From positions 1 through 8,422 of the forward strand of contig JAEYSH010000138.1 in NCBI GenBank assembly GCA_023434825.1: a DNA stretch of 8,422 nt, read 5' to 3'. A model generated the notes under the pieces. The model saw only the letters and a list, made by a program, of their open reading frames with translations, was not told the DNA's origin and did no database searches. Source of the stretch: Methanobacteriota archaeon. GTDB taxonomy: Archaea > Methanobacteriota > Methanobacteria > Methanobacteriales > Methanobacteriaceae. Position numbers and translations under genes: made by a program. Shown piece by piece: positions 1-5,550 of the stretch. Within the stretch, counting starts at the first letter, position 1, and each line of letters opens with the position of its first letter.

Positions 1-2
1 CT

Positions 3-623
3 TTAACTGTTAAAGTTCCTAGTGGGATGATAGAAGCTGATCTGGCAAGGCCAGTTATTGAAATTAGGGATTTTGACTCTGGAGACCTTGTAAATGAGAT
101 TTATACCTATGGTGAACAGACAATAGTCATGGAAGTTAAGGCCACTTCCTATGAAAAAACACCTGTTCAAAAAATTGCAGAAAGAGAAATACTCAGGGAA
201 GTTAAGAAAACTGTTCCAGGGGCACGTATTGAAGTTGAAATGAAATCAGACAAGCGTGCTACTGTCTGGATGGATGAACAATTTATTCCAAAACTCATTG
301 GTAAAAAAGGAAAAACCATTGATGAAGTGGAAAGAAGAATTGGAATTAGTATTGGTGTTGAAGCTTTCCAGGAAAGAGCTAAACAAATTGAAGAAAAATA
401 TGGCATTGATGTTGAGCTTGCAGGTAATTATGTAGTCCTTAACTTTGGAAAGGACAATATAGGAACTCCATTTGATATTTTAGTGGACAATGACTATTTA
501 TTTACAGCTACTGTAGGTAAAAAGGGAAGTATTAAAATTAAAAAGGACATAGAACTTGCAACTATTATATTAGATGCCCTTCAATCAGGAATTCCAATTG
601 AGGCCAGAATAAGGAATGAATAA
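3..623 (+). CDS. PIN/P-loop ATPase/KH-domain protein, C-terminal part (5' truncated by window edge)
   Basis: The reading frame is open from base 3 to a TAA at 621-623. The first ATG (27) is internal, because the codons before it read LTVKVPSG and belong to the same conserved stretch (SGMIEADLARPVIEIRDF). The visible 206 residues match the C-terminus of the archaeal PIN-domain ATPases annotated PINc/VapC family ATPase, which carry an N-terminal PIN nuclease domain, a PilT/VirB11-like ATPase core and a KH domain. The KH RNA-binding loop is visible as GKKG (bases 300-311) in IPKLIGKKGKTIDEVERR. Family members exceed 600 residues, so about two thirds, including the nuclease and Walker motifs, lie outside the window. 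A role in RNA binding or processing is inferred from the domains; no specific substrate is known to me. A T9 tract follows 10 bases after the stop. Confidence 0.85.
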   Translation, partial: LTVKVPSGMIEADLARPVIEIRDFDSGDLVNEIYTYGEQTIVMEVKATSYEKTPVQKIAEREILREVKKTVPGARIEVEMKSDKRATVWMDEQFIPKLIGKKGKTIDEVERRIGISIGVEAFQERAKQIEEKYGIDVELAGNYVVLNFGKDNIGTPFDILVDNDYLFTATVGKKGSIKIKKDIELATIILDALQSGIPIEARIRNE

Positions 624-633
624 AATTTATTTC

Positions 634-642
634 TTTTTTTTT
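634..642 (+). terminator. T9 tract, probable archaeal oligo-U terminator
   Basis: Nine consecutive T residues begin 10 bases after the stop of the PIN/ATPase gene. Archaeal RNA polymerase terminates at U-rich stretches without needing a hairpin. The next gene's ribosome-binding site (649-656) lies directly behind it, so partial read-through into that gene is possible. Confidence 0.45.
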
Positions 643-659
643 AATTTTGAGGTGATATA

Positions 660-1412
660 TTGAAAATAGGAGTATCAACATTAGCATTAATGCCAATGTC
701 ATTTGAAGATATCTTAAATTATTTAGAACGCATTGAAGTGGAATATGTTGAGATAATAAGAGAATATCCATACCATGAAATTGATTCAAATCTTTTAAAT
801 TCATATAATTTTAAAACAACTGTTCATTCTCCTATTTCTGATATTAATATTGCCTCTTTAAATGAATCAATACGGACTGCATCAATTAAAGAAATTAAAG
901 ATTCTATTGATCTTGCCTCTAAAATTGATGCTTCCGCTGTTGTTGTGCATCCGGGACACATGGCGTTTCTTGCAAGAGAATTCCAGAGCGATATAATGAA
1001 AAATTGTCAAAAATCACTTAAAGAATGTTTAGAATATGCAGATAAATCCGGAATTTCTTTATGTGTTGAAAACATGCCGGATATGGAAGGAATGCTTTGT
1101 AAGAGTCTTGTTGAGTTAAATGAATTAACCCAAGAAGTTGGAGCTTTAATGACATTAGATGTTGGCCATGCTAATAATATGGGACTATCTATTGATGATA
1201 TGCTTAAATACGATAATATTGGTCATATTCATTTAAGTGACAATGATGGTTCCTTTGATAACCATGATGCTTTAGGAAGTGAAAATATAGATTTTAAATC
1301 TTTATTTGAAGGCCTTAAAGAGAAAAATTTTGATGGAATTTGCGTAATAGAAGTTAAAAGTCAGGATGAAATCCCTAAAAGTATTGAATATATTAAAAAT
1401 TTAGATATTTAG
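660..1412 (+). CDS. sugar phosphate isomerase/epimerase family protein (AP endonuclease 2 / endonuclease IV-like TIM barrel)
   Basis: This 250-residue protein has the xylose-isomerase-like TIM-barrel fold. The TTG start at 660 is chosen because GAGGTGAT (649-656) sits just upstream and the protein then begins MKIGVSTLAL, the usual first strand; the next ATG codons would cut into that strand. Visible signature blocks are HSP (56-58), VVVHPGH (94-100), CVENMPD (135-141), TLDVGH (165-170), GHIHLSDNDG (188-197), DNH (200-202) and IEVK (230-233). These supply candidates for all nine metal ligands of endonuclease IV: H56, H97, E137, D167, H170, H191, D200, H202 and E231. The D-x-x-H and D-x-H spacings match. 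The family includes sugar isomerases, epimerases and AP endonucleases, and the substrate cannot be read from sequence. At 250 residues it is shorter than typical endonuclease IV, around 280. An inverted repeat (1448-1493) follows the gene. Confidence 0.85.
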   Translation: MKIGVSTLALMPMSFEDILNYLERIEVEYVEIIREYPYHEIDSNLLNSYNFKTTVHSPISDINIASLNESIRTASIKEIKDSIDLASKIDASAVVVHPGHMAFLAREFQSDIMKNCQKSLKECLEYADKSGISLCVENMPDMEGMLCKSLVELNELTQEVGALMTLDVGHANNMGLSIDDMLKYDNIGHIHLSDNDGSFDNHDALGSENIDFKSLFEGLKEKNFDGICVIEVKSQDEIPKSIEYIKNLDI

Positions 1413-1447
1413 TTATAACGCATATTAATGTCATTTAAATCAAATTT

Positions 1448-1493
1448 GAGGAAAAATACATTTATTTTATGAATAATTCATTATTTTTTCCTC
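1448..1493 (+). terminator. inverted repeat / hairpin downstream of the sugar isomerase gene
   Basis: GAGGAAAAA (1448-1456) pairs perfectly with TTTTTCCTC (1485-1493). The intervening loop itself contains a perfect palindrome, ATGAATAATTCAT (1469-1481). The structure lies 35 bases past the stop and is followed by CTCTTTAAAAATA. It could be a 3'-end stem, a processing signal or a terminator; the function is inferred. Confidence 0.45.
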
Positions 1494-1507
1494 TTTAAAA
1501 ATAGGAA

Positions 1508-1518
1508 TATTTATTTAT
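1508..1518 (+). promoter_or_regulatory. probable TATA box of npdG
   Basis: TATTTATTTAT lies about 60 bases before the npdG start, in the only AT-rich TATA-like position between the upstream hairpin and the gene. A transcript starting about 25 bases downstream (near 1539) would have a leader of roughly 35 bases that includes the ribosome-binding site GGAG at 1563-1566. Confidence 0.4.
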
Positions 1519-1574
1519 CCTTAAATAATTAATTTAAACAAAGATTATTGAATAAGATAATTGGAGATTTTTCT

Positions 1575-2246
1575 ATGAAAATTGCAATAATAGGTGGAAC
1601 TGGAGATCAGGGCATTGGACTAGCAGTAAGATTTGTTAAAGCAGGTGAAACTGTAATAATTGGCTCAAGAGACATTAAAAAAGCTGAAAATACTGTTGAC
1701 ATAATAAAAAACATGTTAGATGGTGATGAAGTAAAAAATGTTGTTGGAATGACCAATGAAGATGCTGCCGCAAAAGGGGATATTGCATTATTAACAGTAC
1801 CTCTGCAAGCTCAAATGGTTACACTTCGAAGTATAAAGGATCATATGGATGGAAAAATTCTTATAGATGCTACAGTTCCTCTAGATGGTTGTATTGGTGG
1901 AAAACCTACAAGATATATAGAAGTCTGGCAGGGATCTGCAGCAGAACGTTCCGCAGAATTTTTAGCGGATAAAAATGTAAAAGTTGTATCTGCATTTAAC
2001 AATGTAAGCGCTGCAAGTCTATTAAATGTTAATGAAGATGTAGAATGTGACACTTTGATATCTGGTGATGATGCAGATGCTAAAAATGAAGTAGCTGCTC
2101 TTGCAGAAAAAATCCCGGGCGTTAGAGCCATCGATTGCGGACCACTTGAAAATGCAAGAATTGTAGAAAAAATTACACCGTTACTTATAAATCTTAATAT
2201 TAGAAATAAAATTAAACTTGCAGGTATTAGAATAACTGGACTTTAA
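1575..2246 (+). CDS. npdG: F420H2:NADP+ oxidoreductase (NADPH-dependent F420 reductase)
   Basis: The product transfers hydride between reduced coenzyme F420 and NADP+, the main link between F420H2 and NADPH pools in methanogens, and is cytoplasmic. The 223 residues begin with a Rossmann beta strand, MKIAIIGGTGDQG, in which GGTGDQG (7-13) is the dinucleotide loop. GSR (30-32) follows the second strand and fits binding of the NADP 2'-phosphate. Other family blocks are LLTVPLQ (72-78), SAFNNVSA (139-146), DCGPLENARIVE (187-198) and LLINLN (203-208). The frame is also open from a TTG at 1548, but the ATG at 1575 is chosen because GGAG (1563-1566) precedes it by 8 bases and the protein then starts at the canonical glycine-rich fold. 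The length equals that usual for the family, about 220 residues. The C-terminal codons recur in decayed form 172 bases downstream (2386-2418). Confidence 0.93.
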   Translation: MKIAIIGGTGDQGIGLAVRFVKAGETVIIGSRDIKKAENTVDIIKNMLDGDEVKNVVGMTNEDAAAKGDIALLTVPLQAQMVTLRSIKDHMDGKILIDATVPLDGCIGGKPTRYIEVWQGSAAERSAEFLADKNVKVVSAFNNVSAASLLNVNEDVECDTLISGDDADAKNEVAALAEKIPGVRAIDCGPLENARIVEKITPLLINLNIRNKIKLAGIRITGL

Positions 2247-2262
2247 AATTTGTCATACTATA

Positions 2263-2399
2263 TTGATCGAATTTTGATCAACCTATCAAAAATTAAAAAT
2301 TTTTGATGCCACAAAAATGAATTTTTGCTGGCTTTTTCTAAAAGCCGGCGAAACTTGTTTCGCGGCTGCAAATCGTTAGATTTGCAAGGTTGCCGGTTT
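2263..2399. repeat. tandem array of six hairpins in the npdG-hxlB spacer
   Basis: Six inverted repeats stand almost end to end. They are TTGATC (2263-2268) with GATCAA (2276-2281); ATCAAAAATT (2285-2294) with AATTTTTGAT (2298-2307); CAAAAA (2312-2317) with TTTTTG (2322-2327); and GGCTTTT (2330-2336) with AAAAGCC (2340-2346), which extends to ten pairs with one G-T. The last two are GCGAAA (2348-2353) with TTTCGC (2358-2363) and GCAAATC (2368-2374) with GATTTGC (2379-2385). All listed arms are perfect and the loops are 3-7 bases. The GC content in the second half is higher than in the surrounding DNA. There is no open frame of useful length. It resembles a small palindromic or MITE-like insertion or a structured 3' UTR. 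Confidence 0.7.
2341..2399. other. branched (three-way-junction) intergenic element, copy 1
   Basis: The arm AAGCCGGC (2342-2349) can pair with GCCGGTTT (2392-2399), with one G-T pair. This encloses two hairpins, 2348-2363 and 2368-2385, so the whole would fold as an outer stem with two inner hairpins. The outer arm and the first hairpin share two bases, so one of them must fray. The second hairpin ends TTTGCAAGGTT, nearly the same as the corresponding TTTGCAAGCTT in the element behind the histone gene (7191-7293). Confidence 0.5.
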
Positions 2400-2418
2400 A
2401 AGAATAACTGGTTTATAA
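2386..2418 (+). pseudogene. decayed duplicate of the npdG 3' coding end
   Basis: Read in the frame starting at 2386, the DNA encodes KVAGLRITGL followed by TAA. The intact npdG ends KLAGIRITGL and TAA (2214-2246). Eight of ten residues are identical and the two changes are conservative (V/L, L/I). At nucleotide level 25 of 33 bases match, including an exact 11-mer AGAATAACTGG (2229-2239 and 2401-2411). The other differences are mostly third-base or synonymous codon changes (GGA/GGT, CTT/TTA). A TAG at 2377-2379 closes the frame upstream, so the segment is not a gene. It looks like the tail of a second npdG copy or of the ancestral 3' end displaced by insertion of the hairpin array. Confidence 0.65.
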
Positions 2419-2428
2419 TTTTTATAAT
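2412..2428 (+). promoter_or_regulatory. probable hxlB promoter (two overlapping TATA-like boxes)
   Basis: TTTATAAT occurs at 2412-2419 and again at 2421-2428, within 35 bases of the hxlB start. Transcription from either would give a very short leader. The first box overlaps the final codons and stop of the npdG-like remnant. The boxes are otherwise ordinary archaeal TATA sequences; co-transcription from npdG is the alternative. Confidence 0.4.
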
Positions 2429-2446
2429 ATCAATAAGGGAATGAAG

Positions 2447-3034
2447 ATGAAATACGTAAAAGAAACCGCTAAAGAAATAACATCACACGCTCTTGCAGTA
2501 ATAGAAAAAATAAATGAAGATGAAGTATCTAAAATGATAGATACAATTCAAAATTCAAATTGTGTATTTATCGTAGGTACCGGAAGGTCTGAACTTGTAG
2601 GAAAAATGTTTGCAATGAGACTTATGCATTTAGGCTTTACAGTTCACGTTGTTGGAGATGTAACAACTCCTGCAATAAAAGGAGAAGATTGTTTAATTGC
2701 AATATCTGGTTCTGGTGAGACTAAAACTGTTACATTAGCAGCTGAAACAGCTAAAGAAGTTAATGCAAAAGTTGTTGGAATAACTGGAAATCCTGAATCA
2801 AGATTAAGGAATAGTTTAGATGTTACTGTTAATATAGAAAGTAAAACAAAAAAACCATGGAAATATTACACATCTAATGTATTAAAAGGACATTACGATG
2901 ATTTAACTCCAATGGGAACTCTATTTGAAGATAGTACTCATTTATTCCTCGATGGACTTATTGCAGAGTTTATGGCTCGTTTAGGTAAAAAAGAAATAGA
3001 CCTTAAAAGAAGGCACGCTATAATAGAGAAATAA
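2447..3034 (+). CDS. hxlB: 6-phospho-3-hexuloisomerase (SIS domain)
   Basis: The enzyme interconverts D-arabino-3-hexulose 6-phosphate and fructose 6-phosphate. In archaea without an oxidative pentose phosphate pathway it works with hexulose-phosphate synthase, in the reverse ribulose-monophosphate direction, to supply ribulose 5-phosphate and thus ribose. The partner gene is not in this window. The 195 residues form one SIS domain: FIVGTGRSE (41-49), the sugar-phosphate loop SGSGET (87-92), and the family-specific TPMGTLFED (154-162) with the expected catalytic glutamate region. An ATG lies at 2441 too, but AAGGGA (2435-2440) abuts it. The ATG at 2447 leaves 7 bases after the last G and yields MKYVKETAKEI. 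The length is near the family's 180-200. endA follows after 44 bases. Confidence 0.92.
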   Translation: MKYVKETAKEITSHALAVIEKINEDEVSKMIDTIQNSNCVFIVGTGRSELVGKMFAMRLMHLGFTVHVVGDVTTPAIKGEDCLIAISGSGETKTVTLAAETAKEVNAKVVGITGNPESRLRNSLDVTVNIESKTKKPWKYYTSNVLKGHYDDLTPMGTLFEDSTHLFLDGLIAEFMARLGKKEIDLKRRHAIIEK

Positions 3035-3078
3035 TTCATTTTTATTTATAATTATTTTTACTGCCAAATGGTGAAATA

Positions 3079-3582
3079 ATGGATTCAGAGCTATCTGGGA
3101 ATTTAGTTATTATTAAAGATAATAAAGGAATGAAATTTCACGAAAAGAGTTACTATGGAAATGTCGTTTCAGAAGGACTTCAACTATCACTTATAGAAGC
3201 AACTTATCTGGCAGAAAACGAAAGAATAATAGTTTCAAAGGATGGAAAGGAAGTTTCTATAGGGGAACTATTTCAATTACTACGTAATGAAGATTTATTA
3301 ACAAATTACATGGTTTTCAGTGATTTAAGGAATAGGGGTTATATAGTAAAGACCGGATTCAAATATGGGGCAGAATTCCGGCTTTATGAGCGTGGAAAAT
3401 CTCCAGGAAATGGACACTCTAATTATCTGGTTAAGGTACTTCCTGAAAATTATGAAATGAAGATATCTGATTTTTCAAGCTATGTTAGAGTTGCTCATGG
3501 TGTTAATAAGAAATTACTTTTTGCTATAGTCGATGAAGAAAATGATATAACATATTATGATGTAGAATGGACGCGTCCATAA
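3079..3582 (+). CDS. endA: tRNA-splicing endonuclease
   Basis: EndA cuts precursor tRNAs and rRNA at bulge-helix-bulge sites to remove archaeal introns, leaving 2',3'-cyclic phosphate ends. The 167-residue length fits the homotetrameric (alpha4) class typified by the Methanocaldococcus enzyme (179 residues). The catalytic triad is Y103 (in EFRLYERG), H113 (in GNGHSNYLV) and K144 (in GVNKKLLFAIVDEE). The spacings of 10 and 31 residues match those I recall for the Methanocaldococcus triad (Y115, H125, K156). The N-terminal domain covers roughly residues 1-75 and the nuclease domain 76-167. The ATG at 3079 follows GGTGA (3070-3074). The gene sits 44 bases behind hxlB and may be co-transcribed. 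Its last codons form a 14-base palindrome. Confidence 0.94.
   Translation: MDSELSGNLVIIKDNKGMKFHEKSYYGNVVSEGLQLSLIEATYLAENERIIVSKDGKEVSIGELFQLLRNEDLLTNYMVFSDLRNRGYIVKTGFKYGAEFRLYERGKSPGNGHSNYLVKVLPENYEMKISDFSSYVRVAHGVNKKLLFAIVDEENDITYYDVEWTRP
3567..3580. repeat. perfect 14-base palindrome at the endA 3' end
   Basis: ATGGACGCGTCCAT is identical to its reverse complement and covers the codons for W-T-R-P up to the first base of the stop. It is GC-rich compared with its surroundings and is followed by a T-rich stretch (TATTTTTATAG), so in RNA it could form a five-pair stem with a CGCG loop at the transcript end. Confidence 0.5.
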
Positions 3583-3595
3583 TACTTTAATGATA

Positions 3596-3604
3596 TTTTT
3601 ATAG
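3596..3604 (+). promoter_or_regulatory. probable trpS TATA box
   Basis: TTTTTATAG stands about 110 bases before the trpS start. Initiation about 25 bases downstream (near 3627) would give a leader of some 80 bases. The same T-rich stretch could also serve as the endA terminator. No better TATA element is visible nearer the gene. Confidence 0.35.
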
Positions 3605-3627
3605 AATGAAAACACTATATCAAATTA

Positions 3628-3676
3628 ATATTTTAGGAAAATATGGAATAAGATCAGTCATTAAACTTAACGTTTA
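3628..3676 (+). promoter_or_regulatory. two small hairpins in the presumed trpS leader
   Basis: ATATTTT (3628-3634) pairs with AAAATAT (3638-3644), and TAAAC (3662-3666) pairs with GTTTA (3672-3676). Both lie between the presumed trpS transcription start and its GTG start. The second is short and AT-rich, so it may be meaningless. I see no tRNA-like specifier or known riboswitch here. Confidence 0.3.
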
Positions 3677-3709
3677 GATAGGAATCATATTTTAAGTAAA
3701 GGTGGTCAA

Positions 3710-4816
3710 GTGATAGATCCTTGGAGTTCAGCAATTGTCGATTATGAAAAATTAACAGAGCAATTTGGTATCAAACCATTTGATGAATTTAAAAAAGAAA
3801 TAGATAACCCTCATATTTTAATGAAAAGAGGCGTAATATTTGGACAGAGAGATTATGGAAGAATATTAAAAGCCATGAGGGAAGGAAATGACTTTGCAGT
3901 TGTAAGTGGGATGATGCCAAGTGGTAAAATGCATATTGGCCACAAAATGATTGTAGATCAGCTTATATGGTATCAAGAAAATGGTGCAGATATTTATATT
4001 CCAATTGCAGATCTGGAAGCATATTCTGCAAGGGGAATTGAATTTGAACAATCAAGGGAACTTGCAATAGATGAATATTTAACAAATTATATAGCTCTTG
4101 GTCTGGATTTTAAAAAGAAGGATATCAATGTATATCTTACCTCCGAAAACCAGATGGTGACAGATTTAGCGTATATACTGGCTAAAAAAGTTACTTTTAA
4201 TGAAATGAAGGCAATTTATGGATTTACAGGAAGTACTAATATGTCACATTTATATGCTCCTTTAATTCAAGTTGCTGACATTTTACATCCTCAATTAGAA
4301 GAATGTGGGGGGCCAAAACCAACAGTGGTTCCTGTAGGGCCTGATCAGGATCCTCATATCAGACTTACAAGAGACATTGCAGATAGGTTTAAAAGTAAAT
4401 ATAATTTCATAGCCCCTTCTTCAACTTATCATAGATTTATCACGGGACTTACAGGCGATAAAATGTCAAGCAGTAAACCAAAAACTGCAATATTTTTAAG
4501 CGACACTCCTAAAGCAGCAGAAAAGAAAGTTAAATCTGCCAAATCTGGTGGAAGGGAAAGTCTGGAAGAACAACGTGAGAAGGGAGGAATTCCTGAAGAA
4601 TGTACAGTTTATGAATTATTACTGTACCATCTTATAGAATCTGATAAAGAACTTGAAGAGTTATATCATGATTGCAAAAATGGAAATATAATGTGCGGCC
4701 AATGTAAAATGAAGGCCGCAGATATGATAAAAAATTTCCTTAAGGATTTTTCCAAAAAAAGGGAAAAAGCTAAGGAAGAAGCTAAAATCTTACTGGATAG
4801 GGAATCTAAATGTTAG
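3710..4816 (+). CDS. trpS: tryptophan--tRNA ligase
   Basis: This class I aminoacyl-tRNA synthetase charges tRNA-Trp. The 368 residues match the archaeal/eukaryotic type. The opening IDPW block is typical of archaeal TrpRS. The HIGH-equivalent is PSGKMHIGHKM (70-80), with H75-I76-G77-H78 at the catalytic loop. The KMSKS loop is KMSSS (251-255). PVGPDQDPH (208-216) is the tryptophan/ATP-site block that separates TrpRS from TyrRS. A CGQC motif (329-332) near the C-terminus belongs to the anticodon-binding domain of this branch. The start is GTG at 3710, preceded by AAAGGTGGT (3698-3706), the only good ribosome-binding site in frame. The last codons overlap the start of the SpoIIM-family gene by 7 bases, which suggests coupled translation. 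Confidence 0.94.
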   Translation: MIDPWSSAIVDYEKLTEQFGIKPFDEFKKEIDNPHILMKRGVIFGQRDYGRILKAMREGNDFAVVSGMMPSGKMHIGHKMIVDQLIWYQENGADIYIPIADLEAYSARGIEFEQSRELAIDEYLTNYIALGLDFKKKDINVYLTSENQMVTDLAYILAKKVTFNEMKAIYGFTGSTNMSHLYAPLIQVADILHPQLEECGGPKPTVVPVGPDQDPHIRLTRDIADRFKSKYNFIAPSSTYHRFITGLTGDKMSSSKPKTAIFLSDTPKAAEKKVKSAKSGGRESLEEQREKGGIPEECTVYELLLYHLIESDKELEELYHDCKNGNIMCGQCKMKAADMIKNFLKDFSKKREKAKEEAKILLDRESKC

Positions 4817-5466
4817 GACGCTCTGGAAGATATTCAAATAATGAAGAATTTCATGGATTTTTTTGGGGACTTTATAAACGCAATGAATTATTATTAATAA
4901 TTTCTGCAGCTATCTTTATTGGATCAATGTTTATAGGATATTTTTTATCTGGCTTTCTTGATCAGATACTAGCAAGTACACTGCGGTCATTTAAAGATAG
5001 TATTAGTAAAGGTCAAATTCAACTTACGACTGTTTCAATATTTACCAATAATTTAATGATTGCGTTAAAGATATATGGGGTAGGATTATTTTTCGGTGTT
5101 TTTACGATAATAATTCTGGCAACTCAAGGTCTTTTTATTGGATATGTTGCATCTAAATTTAATATTGGAGATTTTATAATTTACACGGCACCTCATGGAA
5201 TATTTGAACTTTCAGGTATTATAATTGCCGGAACTGCTGGTTTAAGGCTTGCAAGCTCTATTATTAATATTATAAGAGATATACTTGAGATGCGGAGATA
5301 TATGCCTGTAGGGGCACAGTTAAAAAAAATACTTGATATGAATTACCCTGAATTTAAAGAATCACTGGTGTTATTTGCCATCTCAGCATTATTGATTCTT
5401 ATTGGAGCTTTTATTGAAGCTAATTTTACTATACCTTGGGGTAATTTTATCAAAGGTATTATTTAG
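4810..5466 (+). CDS. stage II sporulation protein M (SpoIIM/DUF95) family membrane protein
   Basis: The 218-residue protein is an integral membrane protein with hydrophobic stretches at about 27-50, 80-115 (probably two passes), 122-151 and 186-206. The block APHGIFELSGIIIAGTAG (127-144) is the hallmark of the SpoIIM/DUF95 family. In Bacillus SpoIIM acts in spore engulfment; archaea do not sporulate, so the role here is unknown and possibly related to envelope or membrane remodelling. The ATG at 4810 overlaps the trpS stop (7 bases), so expression is probably coupled to TrpRS. The N-terminal 25 residues are polar and cytoplasmic-looking, with no cleavable signal peptide. A 13-pair interrupted hairpin follows the stop. 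Confidence 0.85.
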   Translation: MLGRSGRYSNNEEFHGFFWGLYKRNELLLIISAAIFIGSMFIGYFLSGFLDQILASTLRSFKDSISKGQIQLTTVSIFTNNLMIALKIYGVGLFFGVFTIIILATQGLFIGYVASKFNIGDFIIYTAPHGIFELSGIIIAGTAGLRLASSIINIIRDILEMRRYMPVGAQLKKILDMNYPEFKESLVLFAISALLILIGAFIEANFTIPWGNFIKGII

Positions 5467-5469
5467 AGT

Positions 5470-5503
5470 ATTTAATAGAATAACTCGTATTTAGCTATTA
5501 AAT
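5470..5503 (+). terminator. hairpin at the end of the trpS-SpoIIM unit
   Basis: ATTTAATAG (5470-5478) pairs perfectly with CTATTAAAT (5495-5503). Inside it AATA (5479-5482) pairs with TATT (5488-5491) around an ACTCG loop, leaving a three-base TAG bulge. The hairpin starts four bases after the stop codon and abuts the thrC TATA box, so it separates two transcription units. Confidence 0.5.
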
Positions 5504-5510
5504 TTATAAA
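5503..5510 (+). promoter_or_regulatory. probable thrC TATA box
   Basis: TTTATAAA lies 40 bases before the thrC start. Initiation about 25 bases downstream, near 5531, leaves a 20-base leader carrying the ribosome-binding site GGTGA (5541-5545). A second TATA-like string at 5519-5526 is too close to the gene to place that site on the transcript. Confidence 0.45.
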
Positions 5511-5550
5511 AAATTAAATTATATAGTAATAATTGATAATGGTGAAATAA

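Noticed and set aside
1548..1574. Upstream TTG start for npdG giving a nine-residue extension
   Set aside because: No ribosome-binding site precedes it, while GGAG stands 8 bases before the ATG at 1575, and the protein then begins at the usual MKIAIIGG strand.
2263..2399. CRISPR-like array
   Set aside because: The hairpin arms all differ, there is no constant repeat with spacers, and no cas gene is present.
2441..2446. ATG at 2441 as hxlB start
   Set aside because: The AAGGGA site directly abuts it; the ATG at 2447 has proper spacing. The difference is only two residues and is not certain.
4601..4606. TGTACA, the core of the TrpY-type tryptophan operator known from Methanothermobacter
   Set aside because: The single copy lies inside the trpS coding region, not at a promoter, and a six-base match is expected by chance.
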